Assembly: GCA_027488335.1 (NCBI GenBank)
Contig: JAIYBU010000039.1
Location: 1 to 64,000 of the forward strand
DNA length: 64,000 bases
Direction of reading: 5' to 3'
From: Cytophagaceae bacterium
Lineage (GTDB): Bacteria; Bacteroidota; Bacteroidia; Cytophagales; Spirosomataceae
The translations under genes and the position numbers were made by a program. Within the stretch, counting starts at the first letter, position 1, and every line of letters starts with the position of its first letter. The notes under the pieces were generated by a model, which was not told where the DNA came from, made no database searches, and saw only the letters and a list, made by a program, of their open reading frames with translations. Shown in pieces: positions 58,578 to 64,000 of the stretch.

Positions 58578-60677
58578 ATGAAAAATTTGACTCATTTCCG
58601 TACTTGTAATCTTTGCGAGGCCATGTGCGGACTCGAAATAAAAGTAGAAGAAGGCGTGGTTACTAAAATAGAGGGTGATAAAAACGACCCTTTTAGTCGA
58701 GGTCATATTTGCCCCAAAGCCGTTGCACTGAAAGATATTTATGAAGACCCAAATCGCTTAAAATTTCCAGTAAAACGCACCGAAAACGGTTGGCAGCAGC
58801 TTTCGTGGGAAGCTGCTTTGGAAGAAGTTGTGAGTAAAATCAAGGAAATTCAAGCCAAATATGGCACTAATGCCGTGGCGATGTATCAAGGAAATCCTTC
58901 GATTCATAATTTGGGAACAACCATGAATTCGCCACTTTTTGCCAAATCTTTACGTACTAAAAATATGTTTTCGGCTACTTCGGCCGACCAACTCCCGCAT
59001 CATTTTGCGGCTTGGCAAATGTTTGGACACCCGATGCTGATGCCTATTCCTGACATTGATTTTACTGATTTTATGCTCATCATTGGTGGCAATCCGATTG
59101 CTTCTAATGGCAGTATTATGTCGGTGCCAGATGTGGCAAATCGTCTAAAAGCCATTCAAAAACGTGGCGGAAAAGTAGTGGTCATTGACCCACGTTTCAC
59201 CGAAACTGCCGCCAAAGCTGACCAACATTTTTTCATTCGCCCAGGGACAGATGCTTTTTTACTTTTGGCAATTATTCAAACACTTTTTGTTGAAAACTTA
59301 GTAAATCTTAGAAATTTAGCTGAGTTTACTGATGGAATTGAGCAACTAAAAGAAATTTCCGCTGAGTTTACACCCGAAAAAGTCGAGAAGCAAACAGGAA
59401 TTTCTGCTGAGAATATTCGTCAACTCACGCATGAGTTTGTGCAGGCAAAATCGGCAGTTTGTTACGGTAGAGTAGGGGTTTCGGTGCAAACGTTTGGAAG
59501 TATTGCTCAGTGGCTTATCAATGCAATCAATGTGCTGACTGGGAATCTCGACCGAACAGGCGGAGCGATGTTTACAGCCCCTGCTGTTGATTTTTTGGCA
59601 AGAGCCAAAACCGATAATCGTTTTAATCGTTGGCAGAGTCGAGTACGAGGTTTACCTGAGTTTTTGGGCGAGTTGCCAGTTGCCACGCTTGCCGAGGATA
59701 TTCTGACCGAAGGTGAAAATCAGATAAAATGTTTGATTACGAGTTGTGGAAACCCGATTTTATCCACACCCAATGGCCGTCAACTCGACAAAGCCTTTGA
59801 ATCGCTCGAATATATGGTGGCAATTGATATTTACATTAACGAAAGCACCCAACACGCCGATATTATTTTGCCACCCGCTACGGGCTTAGAAGTACCGCAT
59901 TATGATATGACATTTCACGTTTTGGCAGTCAGAAATACGGCTAAATTCTCAGAAGCACTTTTCCCGAAAACCGAAGGTGCAAAATATGATTGGGAAATTT
60001 ACCAAGAATTGGCCTACCGAATGGCTCACCCAACATCAAGCGATGAGGGTTTTGTGGCCGAAGCCCCCGAAGTGAAATTAGATTTAGGTTTACAGTTTGG
60101 TCCTTATGGACTTTCGTTGCGTAAGCTTAAAGAAAATCCGCACGGAATAGATTTAGGTGCATTGAAGCCTTGCCTTCCAAATCGACTTTTTACCCCCGAA
60201 AAAAGAATAAATATCGCACCCGAAATTTTAGTAAAAGATATTGAACGATTGCGTAATTCACTCAATGATAATGGTTTAAGTGCTGATTTTGAATATTTAT
60301 TAATCGGTAGAAGGCATTTGCGAGACAATAATTCGTGGATGCACAATTCGGAAAGATTAGTAAAAGGCAGAAATCGCTGTACGTTGATGATGCACTCTGA
60401 AGATGCGAAAAACTTAAATCTTGAATCGAATGCTTTGGTGAAGGTAACTTCAAGAGTAGGTAGTGTAGAACTTCCCATCGAAATTACCGACCAAATGATG
60501 CGAGGAGTGGTGAGTATGCCACACGGCTATGGTCATGCCCGCAAAGGCGTAAAACTCGACATAGCTACGCAACACGCAGGCGTAAGTATCAACGACCTGA
60601 CCGATGAATTAGTGTTGGATGAACTCACGGGAAATGCGGCTTTTAATAACGTAGCCGTGAAAGTTGAAAAAGTTTAA
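58578..60677 (+). CDS. Molybdopterin-dependent oxidoreductase (formate dehydrogenase/BisC-like)
   Basis: FRTCNLCEAMCGLEIKVEEGVVTKIEGDKNDPFSRGHICPKA (4Fe4S), MoCo-binding blocks, C-terminal molydop-binding domain (MPHGYGHA). Confidence 0.92.
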   Translation: MKNLTHFRTCNLCEAMCGLEIKVEEGVVTKIEGDKNDPFSRGHICPKAVALKDIYEDPNRLKFPVKRTENGWQQLSWEAALEEVVSKIKEIQAKYGTNAVAMYQGNPSIHNLGTTMNSPLFAKSLRTKNMFSATSADQLPHHFAAWQMFGHPMLMPIPDIDFTDFMLIIGGNPIASNGSIMSVPDVANRLKAIQKRGGKVVVIDPRFTETAAKADQHFFIRPGTDAFLLLAIIQTLFVENLVNLRNLAEFTDGIEQLKEISAEFTPEKVEKQTGISAENIRQLTHEFVQAKSAVCYGRVGVSVQTFGSIAQWLINAINVLTGNLDRTGGAMFTAPAVDFLARAKTDNRFNRWQSRVRGLPEFLGELPVATLAEDILTEGENQIKCLITSCGNPILSTPNGRQLDKAFESLEYMVAIDIYINESTQHADIILPPATGLEVPHYDMTFHVLAVRNTAKFSEALFPKTEGAKYDWEIYQELAYRMAHPTSSDEGFVAEAPEVKLDLGLQFGPYGLSLRKLKENPHGIDLGALKPCLPNRLFTPEKRINIAPEILVKDIERLRNSLNDNGLSADFEYLLIGRRHLRDNNSWMHNSERLVKGRNRCTLMMHSEDAKNLNLESNALVKVTSRVGSVELPIEITDQMMRGVVSMPHGYGHARKGVKLDIATQHAGVSINDLTDELVLDELTGNAAFNNVAVKVEKV

Positions 60678-60717
60678 AAAATAATTAGAAATCTTATAAT
60701 CCAGAAATTGCTTAGTC

Positions 60718-61479
60718 GTGTCTATTTTTCTTGCTTGTTTGGCTGCTTTTGCAGCAGGTTTTATTGATTCAATAGTTGGTGGGGGTGGATTGGTGCAAGC
60801 TCCTGCCTTATTCATTTTGTTTCCACATTATTCCGTTCCTCAGATTATCGGAACCAACCGTTTTGCTTCGTTCATGGGGACGGGCGTTGCGGGCTATCAA
60901 TATTCAAAAAAAGTGAAAATTCCGCTAAAAACCGTTTTGTTTGCAGGAATTGGTGCGGGCGTAATGTCGTATTCGGGAGCATTGATTTCGAGTCTGATGA
61001 GCGAACGCATCTTGAAACCAACAATCTTGGTCTTAATGACGCTTATCGCTATTTATACCTACTTCAAAAAAGATTTAGGACAAGAAAACAAACATCGCTT
61101 TGAATTGAGAAAAATACCACTTTACGGACTTTTGATAGGAATGACCACAGGTTTTTATAATGGTTTTGTGGGGCCAGGAACTGGCAGTTTGCTGGTTTTC
61201 GGTTTTGTGAGCATCATCGGCTATAATTTTCTTACGGCTTCAGCTATCTCGAAGGTGGTCAATGTTGTGGCCGATATCTGTTCGTTGATATTTTTTGTGG
61301 CCAAAGGCTATGTGATGTTTAGCATTGCAATACCGATGATGGTCTGTAATATGGCTGGCTCGTATGTAGGCAGCCGAATGGCACTACTCCGAGGCAATGG
61401 CTTTATCAGAATTTTGTTTTTAGTAGTTGTTTTTGGTCTAATTTTAAGGTTTGGTTATGATATTTGGAAGATGTATTGA
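60718..61479 (+). CDS. TSUP family (TauE/SafE) membrane transporter
   Basis: FAAGFIDSIVGGGGLVQAPALFILFP, GFYNGFVGPGTGSLLVFGFV; GTG start. Confidence 0.92.
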   Translation: MSIFLACLAAFAAGFIDSIVGGGGLVQAPALFILFPHYSVPQIIGTNRFASFMGTGVAGYQYSKKVKIPLKTVLFAGIGAGVMSYSGALISSLMSERILKPTILVLMTLIAIYTYFKKDLGQENKHRFELRKIPLYGLLIGMTTGFYNGFVGPGTGSLLVFGFVSIIGYNFLTASAISKVVNVVADICSLIFFVAKGYVMFSIAIPMMVCNMAGSYVGSRMALLRGNGFIRILFLVVVFGLILRFGYDIWKMY

Positions 61480-61504
61480 AAAGTTTAGATGTGAAAAGAA
61501 TAAA

Positions 61505-61605
61505 ACGACCCCGTAGGGACAAAATCGATGTTGCGTACCTACGGCACGCCGATAGTAGGAGTTGATTTATATGCTACCAATATGTAATGCCTAACGGCAT
61601 ATCGA
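61505..61605. repeat. Candidate dispersed intergenic repeat element
   Basis: CCGTAGG...CCTACGG inverted pair (61511-61517/61538-61544) and ATGCC-TAAC-GGCAT hairpin (61587-61600) in an intergenic gap. Confidence 0.45.
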
Positions 61606-61613
61606 AATCGCAA

Positions 61614-61652
61614 AAAAACAAACCCCTACGAAGATGTTTCGCAGGGGTTTTG
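61614..61652 (-). terminator. Terminator hairpin downstream of accC
   Basis: On minus strand ACCCCTGCGAAACATCTTCGTAGGGGTTTGTTTTTTT. Confidence 0.8.
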
Positions 61653-61676
61653 AATATATTCAGAATCAAAGGATTC

Positions 61677-63020
61677 TTACAATTCACTAAAATCAAAACT
61701 TTCTAAGAATTTGGTTGTGAATTTGCCCGATTTGAAAGTTTCGTCGTCCATCAATTTAATGTGGAACGGAATCGTAGTCTTGATACCTTCAATCACAAAT
61801 TCTTGCAAAGCACGTTTCATACGAGTCAAAACTTCTTCTCTCGATTGGCCAGTAACGATGAGTTTGGCAATCATTGAGTCATAGTTTGATGGAATCGTGT
61901 AGCCCGCATACACGTGGCTGTCGATACGCACACCGTGTCCACCTGGGAAGTGTAAGTTTGTAATCTTACCTGGTGATGGACGGAAACCATTGCGAGGGTC
62001 TTCGGCATTAATACGGCATTCCATTGCATACAATTTCGGGAAATAGTTTTTACCCGAAATCGGCACACCAGCAGCCACTTTGATTTGCTCTTTAATCAAA
62101 TCGAAATCGGTAACTTCTTCCGTAATCGGGTGTTCCACCTGAATACGAGTATTCATTTCCATGAAATAGAATTTACCGTGTTTATCCACCAAAAACTCGA
62201 TTGTCCCTGCACCTTCGTAGCCAATGGCCGCTGCACCTTTGATGGCCGCTTCACCCATTTTCTCACGTAATTCTTGCGAAACAATCGGTGAAGGAGTCTC
62301 TTCTACCAACTTTTGGTGACGACGTTGAATCGAACAATCACGTTCAGAAAGGTGACAAACTCGACCATTTTGGTCACCCACAATCTGAATTTCGATGTGG
62401 CGAGGTTCTTCGATAAACTTTTCCAAATATAAACCATCGTTTCCGAAAGCCGCACCCGATTCCATTTTGGCGTCGTCCCATGCTTTTTGGAATTCCGATG
62501 AATTGTTGATAATTCTCATACCACGACCACCACCACCAGCAGTTGCTTTGATGATAACAGGATACCCCATTTCTTCTGAAAGACGGATTCCTTCTTCAAC
62601 CGATTCGAGCAAGCCTTCAGAACCTGGGATTACGGGTACACCCGAATCTTTCATGGTTGCTTTGGCAGTTGCCTTATCGCCCATTGAGTTGATTTGGTCG
62701 GCGGTTGCCCCGATAAATTTGATACCGTACTCGGCACAAATTCTCGAAAATTCAGCATTTTCCGACAAAAAACCATAGCCTGGGTGAATGGCATCGGCAT
62801 TCGTGATTTCAGCCGCCGAAATGATATTTGGAATACTCAAATATGACTGACGGCTGGCCGCTGGCCCGATACAAACAGCTTCATCGGCAAATCTTACGTG
62901 CAGACTTTCACGGTCGGCCGTAGAATAAACCGCTACTGTTTTGATGCCCATTTCACGGCAAGTTCTGATAATACGTAGAGCAATTTCTCCACGATTAGCT
63001 ATTAATATTTTTTTAAACAC
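61677..63020 (-). CDS. accC: Acetyl-CoA carboxylase biotin carboxylase subunit
   Basis: [61 protein letters not shown]. Confidence 0.98.
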   Translation of the reverse strand: MFKKILIANRGEIALRIIRTCREMGIKTVAVYSTADRESLHVRFADEAVCIGPAASRQSYLSIPNIISAAEITNADAIHPGYGFLSENAEFSRICAEYGIKFIGATADQINSMGDKATAKATMKDSGVPVIPGSEGLLESVEEGIRLSEEMGYPVIIKATAGGGGRGMRIINNSSEFQKAWDDAKMESGAAFGNDGLYLEKFIEEPRHIEIQIVGDQNGRVCHLSERDCSIQRRHQKLVEETPSPIVSQELREKMGEAAIKGAAAIGYEGAGTIEFLVDKHGKFYFMEMNTRIQVEHPITEEVTDFDLIKEQIKVAAGVPISGKNYFPKLYAMECRINAEDPRNGFRPSPGKITNLHFPGGHGVRIDSHVYAGYTIPSNYDSMIAKLIVTGQSREEVLTRMKRALQEFVIEGIKTTIPFHIKLMDDETFKSGKFTTKFLESFDFSEL

Positions 63021-63105
63021 GATTTTTGAATTTGGAAATTGTTAAAATTTGAAATTTTGAAAAAACTCCGCTTTGGACAAATCTTCAAACTTACTTACTT
63101 TCAAA

Positions 63106-63591
63106 TTAGTTTGGCTCAACCAAGAATAAAGGTTGGTCGAACTCAACTGGAGTTGCGTTTTCAACCAAAACTTTCACGATTTTACCCGAAACTTCTGATT
63201 CAATTTCGTTGAATAATTTCATTGCTTCGATGATACACACTACTTTTCCTGCCGCTACATCATCACCAATTTCAACGAAATTAGCTTTATCTGGGCCAGG
63301 TGAACGGTAGAATGTACCAATCATCGGTGATTTGATGGTGATTAAGTTGCTTGCTTCGGCTGCTGGTGCAGGAGTGGCAGCTGGAGTTGCAGGAGCGGCT
63401 ACTGGAGCAGGGATTGGAGCTGCAACTACTGGTGCTGGAGCAACATAAGCAGGTTGTGCTTGAACAGCCACTGGAGCAGCATTTGAATAACGCTTAATGG
63501 CTAACTTCAACTCCGAAGTTTCGATGTTTACTTCGTCTAAGCCTGATTGAGATATAAAATCTATTAACTTTTGGATGTCTTTTGTTTCCAT
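63106..63591 (-). CDS. accB: Acetyl-CoA carboxylase biotin carboxyl carrier protein
   Basis: Ala/Pro-rich linker and biotinyl motif [23 protein letters not shown]. Confidence 0.97.
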   Translation of the reverse strand: METKDIQKLIDFISQSGLDEVNIETSELKLAIKRYSNAAPVAVQAQPAYVAPAPVVAAPIPAPVAAPATPAATPAPAAEASNLITIKSPMIGTFYRSPGPDKANFVEIGDDVAAGKVVCIIEAMKLFNEIESEVSGKIVKVLVENATPVEFDQPLFLVEPN

Positions 63592-63647
63592 GAAGGGTAT
63601 AAGATTATTCGTGGTTTTTAAGTATTTGTCTTACAAATGTAAAAAGA

Positions 63648-63734
63648 AAGACGATACCTACAAAGAAATAAGAAAAGCAAAACACTTTGCTGGAAGTGTT
63701 GTTGTTCTTTAAAACTTAGCAGAGGTATCGTCTT
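63648..63734. promoter_or_regulatory. Nested stem-loop between efp and accB (candidate structured RNA / leader, or mini-transposon)
   Basis: 12-bp arms AAGACGATACCT / AGGTATCGTCTT enclosing AAAGAA/TTCTTT and AACACTT-tgctgg-AAGTGTT. Confidence 0.45.
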
Positions 63735-63814
63735 CGGTATGTTTCAATATTTGATTCAATCAATTTGTATAAATGTCTTAAAATAAAAGGCTTTTATTGA
63801 AAATTGTTGATTAT

Positions 63815-64000
63815 TTACTTGGCTTCTTTTACTCTTGAATCGTATTCGTACGTATTTGTATTTACACGAATCAATTCGTCATTGTCAATAAAAAGAGGTA
63901 CTTTTATGGTTGCCCCTGTTTCTACTGTTGCTGGTTTATTAGCACTTGTAGAGGTGTCGCCTTTTAAGCCTGGCTCGGTGTAAGTGACACGAAGCTCAAC
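63815..64000 (-). CDS. efp: Elongation factor P (C-terminal part, runs off window end)
   Basis: Reverse-strand translation [61 protein letters not shown]. Confidence 0.93.
   Translation of the reverse strand, partial: VELRVTYTEPGLKGDTSTSANKPATVETGATIKVPLFIDNDELIRVNTNTYEYDSRVKEAK

Noticed and set aside
62395-62778. 127-aa + strand ORF
   Set aside because: Antisense to accC, a strongly conserved core gene.

Overview
This 64 kb window looks like a chromosome segment from a Bacteroidota bacterium, probably Cytophagales-like (SusC/SusD pairs, FecR/ECF regulation, GldB, AT-rich, short intergenic gaps). From left to right: (i) ~1-20 kb, two adjacent polysaccharide-utilisation modules. One is SusC-SusD-GH16-sialate O-acetylesterase, divergent from a LacI-type regulator with an N-terminal transposase-like zinc ribbon and a palindromic operator between them. 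The other is ECF sigma-FecR-SusC(STN)-SusD-GH29 fucosidase-large secreted protein of unknown function. (ii) ~20-24.7 kb, an AraC-regulator remnant, an HlyD/C39-peptidase ABC export pair with no visible substrate gene, and an IS5-type insertion sequence. (iii) ~27-31.7 kb, a his cluster (hisH, hisA, hisF) with a two-gene Septu-like (PtuA ATPase/PtuB HNH) defence module between hisH and hisA, in ATGA-type stop/start overlap with hisA. (iv) ~31.7-64 kb, mostly core genes (dgt, glnS, GH65, PpiD/SurA-like, gldB, ABC exporter, Fur, acyl-CoA dehydrogenase, Mo-oxidoreductase, accC/accB, efp) with several strong stem-loops and dispersed-repeat-like elements. The points most worth checking are the defence module inside the his operon, the zinc-ribbon-LacI fusion, a 199-bp element with 38-bp inverted arms beside hisH, a nested stem-loop between efp and accB, a palindromic element that appears captured as the C-terminus of a CDS, and the 827-aa unknown PUL protein. 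Functional calls come from motif and family recognition by eye; no database search was run.
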